Source: Amphiduros pacificus (lineage: Eukaryota; Annelida; Polychaeta; Phyllodocida; Hesionidae). Taken from it: DNA of 64,000 nucleotides. Of this stretch, positions 25,801 through 37,588 are shown one piece after another (position 1 is the stretch's first letter; every line of letters starts with the position of its first letter). The notes below the pieces were generated by a model. The model saw nothing but the letters and a program-made list of their open reading frames with translations, did not search any database and was not told the DNA's origin. Location: the NCBI GenBank assembly GCA_949316495.1, contig OX439000.1:67257070-67321069 (forward strand), read 5' to 3'. The position numbers and the translations under genes are program-made.

Positions 25801-28800
25801 CATTCTCCTTTACCAGGCTTGGGCTCATTTATACCAAGTTTTTAAAAATTATTAATATTTAAAAAATGCAATCTTCCGTTTATATTCTTTAAATTTGTAT
25901 CTATGTTTTATTAATATATCAGAGATTGATTGCTAAAATTAAATGATGAGAGTTAGTAGAGAGCATGTTTGGAGGCTGATGATTCAGTGTTGTCAGTTTG
26001 TGACTTACATCAAGAAGGCTAGCATCCTCTGGGCTGAGATGGGAAACAAATTCTGCCAGAGTCTCCTTCTTCTGACCATTCTCAGAGACTACTGGTCCCA
26101 TCACCTGATCCCTGGAAGCTGCTCACATGCAAACAGACAAGCACAACCAATCAGCTTGCTTGTTAACCTAAAGAAGATGCTTAGTCAAAACCATATCACT
26201 GTGTTTACTTACTTAATTATTAAGTCAAATATAATTATTAAGTCAAATATATATAAATAAAGTCTAACTAAAGTAATTAAAATGAAGCAGCACCAATGAT
26301 CATTTGTAATTGATATAACAGCACATGACAAACACTGGTCTGATTGTGTGATGCATGCTGGGAGTTTTGATTGTGCAGTACTTACAGTCATAGTTAGTGG
26401 GTGGCCCTGCATGGCTCTCAGGTAGCAACAAAGCAGTCTGCAGCTGCCGGATCTTAGTCTGCATCGTCTGAAGATTGTGACACAACATGACACACTTTTA
26501 AGCTCTCCTCTCGATTCTATCCACCAATTGTAAATTCTCACATTTTACGAGTGAGAATATGATTAATTGTGACAAATTTCCATTTTTAGCTTCAGGCGTT
26601 TCATGTTATCTCTTAGTTTATGAGATTCAGATTTTTTACATTGTTCATAGAAATAAACAAAAGTTCATTGCAGGAAACAAAGAGAGCATTTGAGATAATA
26701 AATGTTGATGAGCTAACCTTAAGCAGTTGCTCATTCTCATCCTCTTCACGTTCCTCTTCTGCAATATATATATACATATATATACAATACATATCATATT
26801 CCATTTACACTGGACACCATTGATATACCCTTTTGCTCCAGTATTATATCTCACTCAAAGCAAAATCAAGCAAACAATTCAAGTGATAGCTATGGTATTT
26901 ATATTTTTGCCATATTTCCTTACACAGAATATATGTGATTTACTTGGTCAGGAAGATGTATATGACTTAAGTCTAAAAATAACAACTCATATCTTTGTGA
27001 CTATAAGTTACAATAATGCCCATATGACCACAAAAAACCAACTGACTGTTACCTTCCCTTATAAACCTTGTTTGAGGTCAAAAATAAGAATTGATGTAGC
27101 TCCAAATGAGAGTCAAAATCTCAATCTATCTAAATACCCCTGATTACAGTGTTAATGAGGTCAAATGTTAAGGAAGTATTACAGTTTTTCTCTCACCAAC
27201 ATTTTCTTTAGGACTGTCTGCCTCATGCTCCAGGGCGGTCTGAAGGTAATGAATCTTTGACTGCATATTCTGCTTGCAGGAGACAAAAAAAGCAATGAAC
27301 AATGAATGCCAGTCAATTCAAATATATAAGACATGTACAAAATGAAAATGAAAAGAAATAATTTTAGGCGGCATGGGACAGATTGAAGTAAATTTTAATA
27401 ACTATATTTAACCGATTTTAGGGATATCAAAATATATGACAAAATCTTAAATCTTCCCATTACTTTTGTTTTTAAAACTGATCCCATGAAATATGAATTT
27501 ATTTACATCAATAAGTTGTTTATCCTCCACAGGCAGCTCACTTTCGAAGTTTTGTAAAGCATCATCATCCTGCTTGAACTCTCTTTGCTGATTAACAATG
27601 AATGCCAGTCAATGCAAATATATAAGTAATATACAACATGAAAATGAAAAGAAATAATTTTAGGAGGCATGGGACAGATTGCAATAAATTTTAATAACTA
27701 TATTTAACCAATTTTAGGGATATCAAAATATATGACAAAATCTTCCCATTAATCTTGTTTTTAATATTGATCCCATGAAATATGAATTTATTTACCGGTA
27801 CATCAATAAGTTGTTTATCCTTCACAGGCAGCAGATTTTCGGGGTTTTTTAAAGCATCATCATCCTGCTTGAACTGTCTCTGCTGAGTTTGAGCTGCACT
27901 TTGCTGGTCTGGGCCAGGAAGTTCTGATTCAATGTCTTCTTCATCCTGTGCAACACGATCTCCAAGATCTGCCTCAAGCTCCTTCAGCTATGCACCCAAA
28001 ACAGACGACCAATCACTTTATTTTTAATATATCTTTGCAGTAAATGATCCACAAGATAACTTTCATAATCTGCAGTAGCCGTTCATTTGATCTGCTTGCT
28101 AAGTCAGATGCTATGTTCAGCTCAGATGATTCAATGGTCACCCAGCTGTATCATGACTTTATTTGGGAGGTCATCAAGGTTATCAAAAGGTCAGGTTCAA
28201 ACACCTCCATGATATTGATGTGGAGAATGTCCCTGTCAAGTATCAAAGCAACTGGAATAATATGATAGGTTCCATAACTTATATAATTTTGGATATTTGG
28301 ATGGGTGCCTGGAAGTATAGGACCTGTTTATGGTTCCCATCCAAATTTGTTGATTGGAGGAAAAATGATCTGGTACTTCCTGTTATAAAGCAATGCATCA
28401 TGGGTAAATGACAACACAATATGGTGCTGTACAAAGATCTGAAGTAATCTAAAGCAAGTTTCTATCCTGATAATGTTACAGTTCACAGATACGTGGGTTT
28501 AGATATATGAAATGCATAAATTTATTCCAGATTAATGGATATAAAAACTAGTAATATGAAGACATTATTGCTTTCCCCTATGGCTCCAGAATTGTACGTC
28601 GCTCTACAGGTGTCTCTTGGGTAAAGTTGAATTAAACACAAAAGATGACAATTAACAATATCTGTGGTAAGGTGTTGATAATCAATGCCTGATCAGTATC
28701 ACTGGTAATCTTTGAAATAAAATGCTTTGTAAAATATTGAGAATATTAACTTCTTATATTTGAAACTAAAACTATTCCTGACAGAAAATTGCATTCTTTA

Positions 28801-31800
28801 ACATTTATCTATTTGTATTTCAGGATTTCAATGTTTGGATATCCATCTTTTAATCAAATAAATACTTTGCATTTATCACACAATTCACAACACAATTTAT
28901 GACTTTTTCAGAATATTTCTTGGATGAATATTTTCTTGAATTAGTCTTCATATAAAACCCTAGCAAGGATTTAAACTTATCTTAACACGACTGTGATAAG
29001 CGATGTGGTACCAATTGTGATAAGTCATGTGGTACCAAGATGACACCTCATGTGCCAAGCCTCTCATTTTTCTCATTTTTCTTATGGATGTGTCATGAGT
29101 TATATTAAAATGTGAAATTATGTGGCAGTTAGATAGCACTCATTACCAATAAATCTTTTGCATTGGAAAATATTAAAAAGAGTTAAATAAGTTTTTAAAA
29201 GTTTTACTTACTTGGTCTTCAAGTGATACCAGGTTACTCCGTATAGCTTCCAACTATAACAACCAATAATTATATTTTGCCATTGATATTCTAGGATATT
29301 ACTAAGATGTAGAGATAGTCCAAGTATGATTAAACATTGGCCTTAGTGCTCTGCTGATCTTTGCTTTTTTTTAACATGTTTGTGCACATTTACTGGAAAT
29401 GCCTACAAATTGCTTCATAAATGATCATTTAATTCCTTTCCCAGAGCAGACTTGAGCAGATGATAAATCAAAATCAAAATATCATATTGAATTCAGCCCC
29501 AACTTTGTTGTTATATTGATTCTCATTGGCTGATATTTATCATGCTATTCAAACTGGCAGCCTCCTTGACAACTCAGTTATAGCTATTAGTTTTACTAAA
29601 TTCATTAAAAAAAAGATAGAATTGGTCCCCTGAAAATACATCTTACCAACTGATAGTTAAGAAGCACAACCAGTAGTCTCAGAGGAGAAGATTGAAGTTA
29701 AATGACAGACAGAGTGACACAAAATTTCTTCCCCTCATTTCAGAATCTATGCTGGCATAATCAGCATTGTTAAAAGAAATCTATAATCATAAATTATATC
29801 TATATAAACAGGCTAACTGTACTTTTTTCAAAGATAAATCTAGAGATACTTTTTTTTATGGTAATAAAAATCTAAAAACAAAATATCTCAACAAACCGAT
29901 ACCTTTGCAATTGCAAATATACATTGTGGGTGCTATGCAAGGTATTTTAACAACTGCCAAGACATGTGATGTTAAAAAATCTTCCTCAATTTCTAAACCA
30001 AGAAAGACCATGCTCTGCTCTCCAACCATGAGGAAATGGTGTAATTGATTAATATAACATGGTGTCTGTAAAATGATATTATACTTTAGTGTAGTAAAAG
30101 TTATGTTGAGTAGTGTTACTAGAATATCAAAAAAATAGAAAATTAAATATTAAGACCAACACCTTCAAATGACTGAACAAATAATATCTTTTCTGTTACA
30201 AAAATAATATTAAGCTATAAAGTGACAACAAACTTGTTCCACTAAACAAAATATATTAGATGGTTCATATTAGGCAATTAGTGTAAAAAACACACAAAAC
30301 CAAAAACAACTCCATGCATGTCTCATGTTACCTTGAATATTTGGGCTTCCACTATTAAAAAAAAACAATATGTAAAGGTCATTTACCGTAATCATAAGAT
30401 AAGTAGAAAATTGATTTCAATGCATTTATGCAACTTCTCCCATAAAGATGTATAATTAACCAGACAAGGATAATAAAACAGATAAGTGAAAAAAATCTGT
30501 TTCTTTCAAGTTCATCAGTTATTAAACAATTATATCATATTCAGGGTGATTTTTATCTAACCATGAGTTATTCAAATAGCCTAATAACACATTTCAGCCA
30601 AAAGACTCTATTAAAAAAGACTATATTAAAAAAGACTCTAATAAAAGACTTTATTGGGCCAAAATTCACTATCACGCAAATCTTGACATCAAGTAAGGGC
30701 TATTCACATTCTACAAAGTGTATGCTCTCAAAATAAAGTGTTAACTTAAGCTACATAGCAAACAAATTACAAGATTAAAATAAACATACAAAAATGTTAA
30801 TTATTTCAGTGTGACGTCAGAAAATGTCTAAATTTGGAAATGAATCATAATAAATGTAAATCTATCTGAACAATTTGCTTTGCACAATTGAGAGCAAAAG
30901 GTGGAGTTCTCTTCCATAATATTAACAAAGTGCTGACATTTCTGTGAAACAGTTTAGTCCTTGGGTGTATTTTGCTTGCACACCTAGTCCTCTATACAAT
31001 ATTTATGTATTCTGTAAACAGAATTATACAAAAAATGTGTGATATCCAAATAAGCTTAACACTCCAATCATATATGTTGGTTTTAAGTCCACAATAACAC
31101 ATGACCTTTTCACAGTTATCATATTCGAATGGAACATTCATTTGAATATGTTTTATCCCTTTATTTGATAAAATAGTTTTACTGTAAAATGAAAGGACTC
31201 ACCTGATCTATACTTGAAGAATCAACTGAAATATAATAAATAAAATAATATTACAAGAAATTTCTCTATTCTTAATGAAAGCTTTCATGTGAACAGATTT
31301 TCAAGCACTTTTTCCTCACATAACACAAATGTCTGTGCCCTCAACTTCGTGACCAAATATTACTACCATCATATTACCCAATTTTTGTGCCATTTAAAAT
31401 TAGATTAGTCTTCTGCTAAATCCAAATCACTCATTGAACACCTTGTCAGCAAACTTTGCTTATACCCTTGTCACATAGGCATTAATTTCTGTAAAGGTGC
31501 CTGGCCGATGATGCTTTTTTATAAATTGGATGGCAAGCCAGAAAGACTGAAAAGGTAAAATGCAGTTTGGGGTTGGACCAAGCATTCTTCTCACAGTATT
31601 TATATGGATTACTTATTTAACCCAATGATATGTCACATTCAGATTCAGAAATTCACCACACATTGTCAAGTATAAATTTTGACGAGGGACCTATTAGTCT
31701 GTTTCATGCCAGTAATGTAGTTTAGATCTTAATAGTTTAATCCTGGTGATTTGATGAGGTTATCTCTGATGATCAGATGTCAAGGTAAGTGGCCTCTTTG

Positions 31801-33595
31801 TTACCTACCAACCAGCAAACAATAGCATTCTACACCCACATAAATAGTTATGTTAATTTTATTAATCTTTACATAGTGTTGCTCAAACACTTGTCAACTA
31901 AAAATGTGACTTTTTTTGCACTGAAGAAATGTATATGTGTCTATGCTAGTTTGATGATCACAAAAATGCAGACCATGTCAAGATGCAATTTATGGCCACT
32001 TATCTCCTGGACTGACGATCACTATAATCACATAAATATGATAAATAGGAGAAGAAGATATGGTGAGAGTGTCCCCATTGTGTCTAAGTTCCCGAAGGCA
32101 CTAATCCCAGTGCAGAAAAAGCAGGATCCGACAAATGGAGGACAAATGTTTTTCTCCAAAAGTTGAATTTGAATGAAATATGCAAAGTACTTGCTTTCCA
32201 ATCAAAATATAATATAAAGTTTGCCTTATTTTAGTTTAATATTTTCCTGTACAAGCATATGTGGCATGTTTTAAAATGTGCTGAGTTTAATGTATCAAAA
32301 AAGGATGTGGGTGTGTATAACCCCTTAATCTTTTGACTGCAATGGGTCAAACACCACAATTTTCCAACCAACTCATAATGGATGAGATTTACGGTCACAT
32401 TAATTATATTTCCATTGAGGATGGCAACAGTTTGCATTGAAATTTGTAAAATGTAATCTGTGTACCAAATATGTTTCATTCTTTGTTTCCTGACCATATC
32501 TACTTTCAATTGATATTTGTATCATTCTTAGTCACAAGTTAACAAATGGCACATATCAAAGCACATTTGGACGCCTTTCTGTTGCAAACTATTTTCTATG
32601 AATGAGGATTTGGTTGACTTTTACCATGCCTGATGAACCTTTTTAATACTGTGCGGTTCCATTCAGGGACTGGATTAACATTCAAAATTGTACCATTTTT
32701 TGCACACTTCCCAATCCTAAAATTCCCCAAGTTATTTATTTAATTCCCATTTACTAACTTTCCCAGTCAAAAAAGCAAGCTTCATAGTCAAGGAAAGCTA
32801 GGTGTCATCTGCTTGGACAGCCAGGTCAGTGCCCAGCCTGAATAACTGATGAATACTGATGACAAGCAACTCCTGTTCTAAGATCTAATTGCCATCTCAG
32901 CCCCTGATTTGAAGAATAGCCTGTGTTTTTTAAATTATTAACCACCAAAGGACTAGCCTATTCAAATTTAGGTGATCAACAGGACTAACCAATTGGACTA
33001 GTCTCTCTGCACAATAAATTCCAAAACATTGTAACAATGTAATGACGTCATTTGGTCAAAACAATGGGGACTAGTGATGATTGATGGATTGACCCGCAAG
33101 TGGTGTTGACAAGCTCTGGATGATCACATCATCTTGCCCCACAGAGTAAGCTTTTAACCATATTGAATAACTGTCATTAATTTGAGTGAGTCCAGTATGG
33201 TTTATACATCACCTCACAGACCTGGATGACCTGAGGAGTGCCTCGCCCAGTGCACCATCACAAAAAGCTAAACCATCATATTTTGCCGGTGTGTAAAGTA
33301 CGGACGTCCGACAACAATGAACGTTATGAACGGATCTCCGTTGTGAACGGATAATCCGCTACAACCGGATTTGTCCGATATACTTTATTTGGCTTCCTTT
33401 AATTCATTATATTTATTTAAATAAAGAAGATCCACTTGAATGTTATATTATAATAAGCGCACTGCCTTTCTCATTGACCAGTTGACTGTGTGATGACCAA
33501 AGTATAAACTTTAAAGCTGTCCAGTCCTTACCTGGAGCACAATTTCCACATATGAAAAAGGAAATCAAGCAGGTGAAAAACACCAACGTCTTCAT
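22560..33595 (-). CDS. Secreted modular coiled-coil protein with RCxC cassettes
   Basis: Exons in transcript order: 33595-33532, one of 31225-31203 or 30351-30332, then 29253-29212, 27987-27802, 27587-27507, 27269-27197, 26758-26718, 26467-26386, 26118-26009, 25703-25655, 25497-25372, 25243-25220, 24922-24866, 24744-24718, 23474-23430, 22955-22854, 22618-22560. The total is 396 residues and all junctions are frame-true to TGA. It starts with a clear signal peptide (MKTLVFFTCLISFFICGNCA), so secretion is expected. The body is acidic and heptad-rich. A two-exon module recurs three times, marked by MQSKIHYLQTAL, MQTKIRQLQTAL and VKSKLHYLEEAL. Then come four small exons each with RCxC, and a tail with AYAKGKGLSIKDIIKAIEAK and a final Glu-rich helix ending ALERP. 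I do not recognise a family; no catalytic motif is visible. Confidence 0.85.
22729..22809 (+). repeat. (TG)n(TA)n microsatellite
   Basis: A short TG run passes into more than 30 uninterrupted TA dinucleotides. It lies in the last intron of the secreted RCxC protein gene, about 45 bases from the exon at 22854. Confidence 0.95.
23430..25243 (-). CDS. Array of four symmetric RCxC cassette exons
   Basis: Exons 25220-25243 (24 nt), 24866-24922 (57 nt), 24718-24744 (27 nt) and 23430-23474 (45 nt) all start and end in phase 1. They encode VRCECES, DGRCDCEKQ, IRCACDDKT and DKRCECDKAESS. Each shares the core AGATGTGNNTGTGA, so they look like duplicated copies of one exon. Because all are symmetric, any subset can be skipped without loss of frame. 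I find no other cysteine in the predicted mature protein. Confidence 0.8.
25498..25654 (-). other. Short intron with an open frame across it
   Basis: The 25655-25703 exon is followed by GTAAGC, but its frame stays open past the donor (KPVEEEEQENPQNATQ...). Retention would give an alternative acidic C-terminus before a stop. Phase agreement with the AG at 25498 makes the spliced form the better model. Confidence 0.4.
27301..27885 (-). repeat. 296-bp tandem duplication containing an exon
   Basis: Intron and exon DNA of 27301-27590 recurs at 27597-27885 with few differences. It duplicates the exon segment for FKQDDDAL...LPV.DKQLID plus part of its intron. In the downstream copy (27507-27587) the acceptor is the CAG matching an internal CAG of the longer exon 27802-27987. 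The high identity of intron parts indicates a recent event. Confidence 0.9.
29442..29650 (+). repeat. Dispersed repeat, copy 1
   Basis: Begins GAGCAGACTTGAGCAGATGA and includes GATTCTCATTGGCTGA, GGCAGCCTCCTTGACAACT and ATAGCTATTAG. These also occur in the same order at 46866-47110. No coding potential and no terminal repeats recognised. Confidence 0.8.
30332..30351 (-). CDS. Mutually exclusive exon B (20 nt)
   Basis: AATAG|20 nt|GTAACA, entering in phase 1 and leaving in phase 0, encoding VEAQIFK after the first-exon G. It fits heptads with the following exon (LEAIRSNLVSLEDQ). It cannot be joined to exon A at 31203 without shifting frame. Confidence 0.6.
31203..31225 (-). CDS. Mutually exclusive exon A (23 nt)
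   Basis: TTTCAG|23 nt|GTGAGT, phase 1 to phase 0, encoding VDSSSIDQ. It has good splice sites on both sides. It occupies the same phase slot as exon B, so transcripts should use one or the other directly after the signal peptide. Confidence 0.7.
33301..33377. promoter_or_regulatory. Cluster of four CGGA-n-TCCG inverted repeats
   Basis: CGGACGTCCG (33301), CGGATCTCCG (33331), CGGATAATCCG (33348) and CGGATTTGTCCG (33366) have half-sites separated by 2, 2, 3 and 4 bases. The stretch is CpG-rich compared with its surroundings. It lies in intron 1 of the secreted RCxC protein gene, about 150 bp downstream of its first coding exon. This suggests an array of sites for a dimeric DNA-binding protein; the factor is unknown. 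Confidence 0.55.
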
Positions 33596-34356
33596 CTTGA
33601 CAGACTTGGTCTCTTCACTTCATCCAGTGTTGACAAAGTCGCTCCCAGTTCTGATTTGCTGAAGCTGTGAACTGAGCTGTCTGGACTCAACAGCGACGGT
33701 GATACTCCTGGATCCGATAGGTCTCTTCTTCTTTTATCGATAACCCACTTTCTGTTCTTATCTGATCAAGTGACACTCAAAGATGTCAACAAAAGTGACA
33801 AACAGAAACTTCGAAAGTCAAACCTGTCTGGTTTGTTTACAAAGAGACAACTTCCGGATGATATTAGGCGAAACTTATTCCATATAAATTTAGGAAATAT
33901 TTGTTTTCTATTCTTATTTTTTCGCACAAATAATCATGATATTATTTCAAAATATGTATACATATTTTAAAAAGCTTTCATTAATTTTGATAAGTTCAAG
34001 AATTAAACTTGAAAGAACGTATTAAGTGGGACATTTTTTATCATTGGACACTTGATACTCGGTTGTACATTCTATCACTTTATCATCCCGGGCTGTTGCA
34101 CTGACGATAAGGAGCAATTGTAAAGATGGTCTCGTAGTTCTAGACATTCCACAGGTGGTCGACACGTGGGATGTTGACGAGTTGACAGCGGGTGATTTCA
34201 AGACAGAAACTGTCACTCTCAGAACATTGGCATCAGTATCAGTGTTCTGAAAACCAGTACGGTCGTTTAACAGTTTATGAAGAGGTGAGGTACTTCACTT
34301 TTTGTCTTCAGTAACTTCGTCCAGACTGGCAAAGCTCTGCACAACACATTGCAATC

Positions 34357-35003
34357 TTATTTTTGAGAGCAAAGTTTATTTTGTTATAAGGATGACAGAC
34401 AATCTGTTACGGGTTGCAGAGCACTTTGCGCTCAAAATATTGACCTTATGAACAATATATCAATGACAAAGCCAAATAAAACATTCAAATTTGTTCCATT
34501 TCATCTTGGGTTCAAACTGCAAAAGTCGGCCATATCTTACGTCTGCCATGTCCTGTTGGTGAAGAGGGAGCACCGGTTAATTATCTGGCCTTTTTGAGGC
34601 CAAAATCTTAAGCAGGTGAAGTACTTTGCGCTCGTTTTTTTGTCTCTAAATGCTGTTAAATAAAAATTTTGTTGATGATTTAAAACTGTTCTCAAATTAC
34701 AAGGATATATTTGGGAAGTTACATGGCAAATTTCAGAAGAAATTATTCCGCCTGTCATAGTTAAAATATACGTCCATCCTTGCAACTTATTTGCAAAGAT
34801 TTATGCAATGACAGAGTTAATAACTTCGGGGAAAAAATGATGATCCCTTGTTCTTCGGCACGCAATGGATCTTGGGATTGTTTTGCAACAATGGCTGCCC
34901 TCAATATGTAAACAAATCAAATATGTTAAATCATGGAAATACAACTTCACCAACAGGATGTGCAAGGCCCTGAGCGCAAAGTACTAGCGAGCGCAAAGTA
35001 CTT
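34357..35003. repeat. Fold-back region built on ACTTTGCGCTC
   Basis: AAGTACTTTGCGCTCG at 34619-34634 is exactly inverted as CGAGCGCAAAGTACTT at 34988-35003, with another inverted copy at 34972-34987. A forward relative (AGCACTTTGCGCTC) is at 34420 and a variant in reverse at about 34363. It may be a decayed fold-back transposon or a cluster of protein sites. Confidence 0.65.
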
Positions 35004-35912
35004 GGCAGCCCGTACTCTTTGATTGGTATGGACAGTCTTGTGGAACCGTCTTGTGTGGATTGTTTTTTCACTGGTCAATATGGTTTGAATAGTTGACATC
35101 ACTGGATATTATTAATGCCCTGTGAGGTCACGTATTTACATATATTATTGATATAATGAGCAAATTAAATTACATTTTGATTAATACAAAATGAAATTAG
35201 ACACAATATTTAATACAATGGTAATACCTTGTGGAATAAACACAAAAATGTTTATAAAAGATGAACAAATATAATTTTGCCAACCTCACCTACACTACAG
35301 GTGTGATATGTTTGTATGGTTTGTTTAAATATTTGACTTTTTTTCTAGTATTGTGTATAAAGTTTTTGTTTTGTTTGTTTTCATTCTTGCTTTGTTTGTT
35401 ATTATTATTATTTTTATTTTTTTGTGTATTGGTTTTGTTTCTTTTCATTTTTGTTTTATTTTATTAATTTTGTTTTTCTTTACTTTTTGGTTTGTTTGAT
35501 TAATTGTGTGTTTTCTTACTTCTCTACTGTTACATGTTGAGTACCACATTTTCATATTCAGTGTGATTTTACCCAAATATTGAACTTGTCGTTTTTGCGA
35601 CATCACCATGATGTCTGCAGAAGGTCAACAGTAAAGCTTACAAATTTACCAGTAGTATGAATATTTTAATCCTGACAATATTCACTTGATATTGAGAATA
35701 GTTCCATTCTTTGTTACAAGTTAAGAACTGTGGAAATTTAGCAACGCGAGATAACTTATGTCTGAAAAGCAAATGAAGGAACGCCAGATAGCTTTTGTCT
35801 GAAAAACATCATCGGAAAAATCAAGGGTCAAAGTTCAAATTGATGAAGATGGTATTTGTTGACTCCCAATGTGAGGGACCATACACGGTCAGGTCAGTGC
35901 CAACTTATTGCC

Positions 35913-35953
35913 GGGATGCCAATTGGTTGCTGACTAAACTTATAGATGTAGAT
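35913..35953 (+). mobile_element. LINE 3' tail, second copy
   Basis: GGATGCCAATTGGTT...TAAACTTATAGATGTAGAT matches the 3' UTR end of the LINE fragment at 7185-7592 in opposite orientation, with a small internal difference. Only the tail is recognisable. Confidence 0.6.
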
Positions 35954-37501
35954 TGTTCTATGCAGATGTGTGGTAATGATGTTGTCTGCTCTCCCACCCC
36001 TTTTGCCAAAGAGCATCATTATAGAATAGCAGCTACCATGATGGCTCTGGGAGCTGTCCAGTACCATTCAAAAGTTGTTGTGATCCCACGAGGAGTGGAT
36101 ATCATCAGTCTTTAGACTGTCACACCATTAAAGTTGCTATTGCTACAGTGGACTGCAACATCCAAGCAGCAGAGGCATTTTGTTACTTCTGCCACAGTTA
36201 CATTGTTATTGTGTATTTCACCAATAGAAAATGGATTGGGATATTTATGAAACTGTTAAGAAATAGATCCAATATTAATTTTTGACACATTATCAGCAAG
36301 ACTTAAAAATCAAGCACCATTCCACAGCATATTATCAGCAAGACTATTGTACCGTAAGAGCCAAAATGTATAGTTGTTACATATTAGGTATTTTCATGAC
36401 CTGTGATATACATTAATTCAATGGAAAGGTAGGGAAATTGACCTGCTATATGTTTATGTGTCTTGATTGAGGAAATGATGTGTTAAGTTATTTTGCATTT
36501 AGTGTTGACATACGAAATGACCACTCCAGTATGGAATAAAACTTTAGCCATGGAGGCTTGTTGAATAAAATGAAATTTTAATGTCTTAGGCTAAAGCTAT
36601 TGAACAGTGGTATTATTACCATATTATATCATGGAACAAAAAATCCAGATTTTAACTTAGAAATATTTTACTATGGCAAATTTAATTTGTTTGAAATTGA
36701 TATATCTTTGTGATCATACAAATTTTAACCAGGATATCTATAGAGTATTATAAGAGGGATGTGATGAATGTCCTATATAAAAATTATGATAATAATGGTG
36801 AAACTTGGGCATATGTTTACATACCATAACAGATATTGTGGTGTGATGATATACATCACAGACCTGACTGTTTCCTGCTGTGAAGTTATCAGATTTAATT
36901 CATTTAGCACACACACTGTGATAAAAGGACCTCATTCTAACATAAATGTCATGATTACATCTCACAAAAACTCACTGTAGTTTTGACTGGTTATGGTGTT
37001 TCATCAACAAGAACTTTATATATGATATATACAAATTTATAAGGTGAGTTTTACATCTAGCATCAATTAAAATGTTATTTAGAAAGAACGTAATACCAGT
37101 AAGTGCTGAAAACAGTGCCAATGATACATACAAAATGTGTGATATATATGCGAGTGTATATATAATATAGTAGTTTGTGTTAAGTGAGATGGAATCCGAT
37201 TGAGGCTAATTATACAAATTGGGCTAATGAGGACAATAGTCCTGTAAGCTTTAAAGTTTGTGGACATCCTGTTTCCTCATTTAGATTTGAATTATTGTAT
37301 GGAATTCCCCATAATGGGTCTCAAGTGGTCAGGGTTTGTTTTGAGAGTGATAGGCACCCATGCACAGTGATTCCCATCTTGCTGCCTAACAGCCAGGCAC
37401 TCAAGTGTGAGATACACAGGTGTAAAAATACCAACCACCAGCCAAACCTAATGATTATTTAAAGACCTGCTGAAATGTAATGTGACAGGAGACATTTTCA
37501 G

Positions 37502-37588
37502 GACTGGGTGATATACCCCGCGGAGGACATCCTCTTCATCGTCATCGGCACCGGCAAAGTTCAGCTTTTCTACAAGTCAAAGAAGTAA
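37502..37588 (+). CDS. Orphan exon-like ORF ending KSKK
   Basis: ATTTTCAG precedes 28 codons (DWVIYPAEDILFIVIGTGKV...FYKSKK) and TAA; a GTAAGT donor overlaps the stop, so it could also be internal. Its codons are GC-rich compared with surrounding DNA, which supports past coding. ILFIVIGTG is hydrophobic and the tail is lysine-rich. No partner exon was found, so it may be a remnant or part of an unresolved gene. Confidence 0.35.
   Translation, partial: DWVIYPAEDILFIVIGTGKVQLFYKSKK

Noticed and set aside
35795-36115. 106-codon ORF
   Set aside because: It includes the LINE tail at 35913-35953 and has no splice partners or recognisable domain.
37184-37462. 92-codon ORF with an NYTNWANED segment hinting at C-type lectin
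   Set aside because: The similarity is a few residues only; the cysteine pattern and other lectin motifs do not follow.
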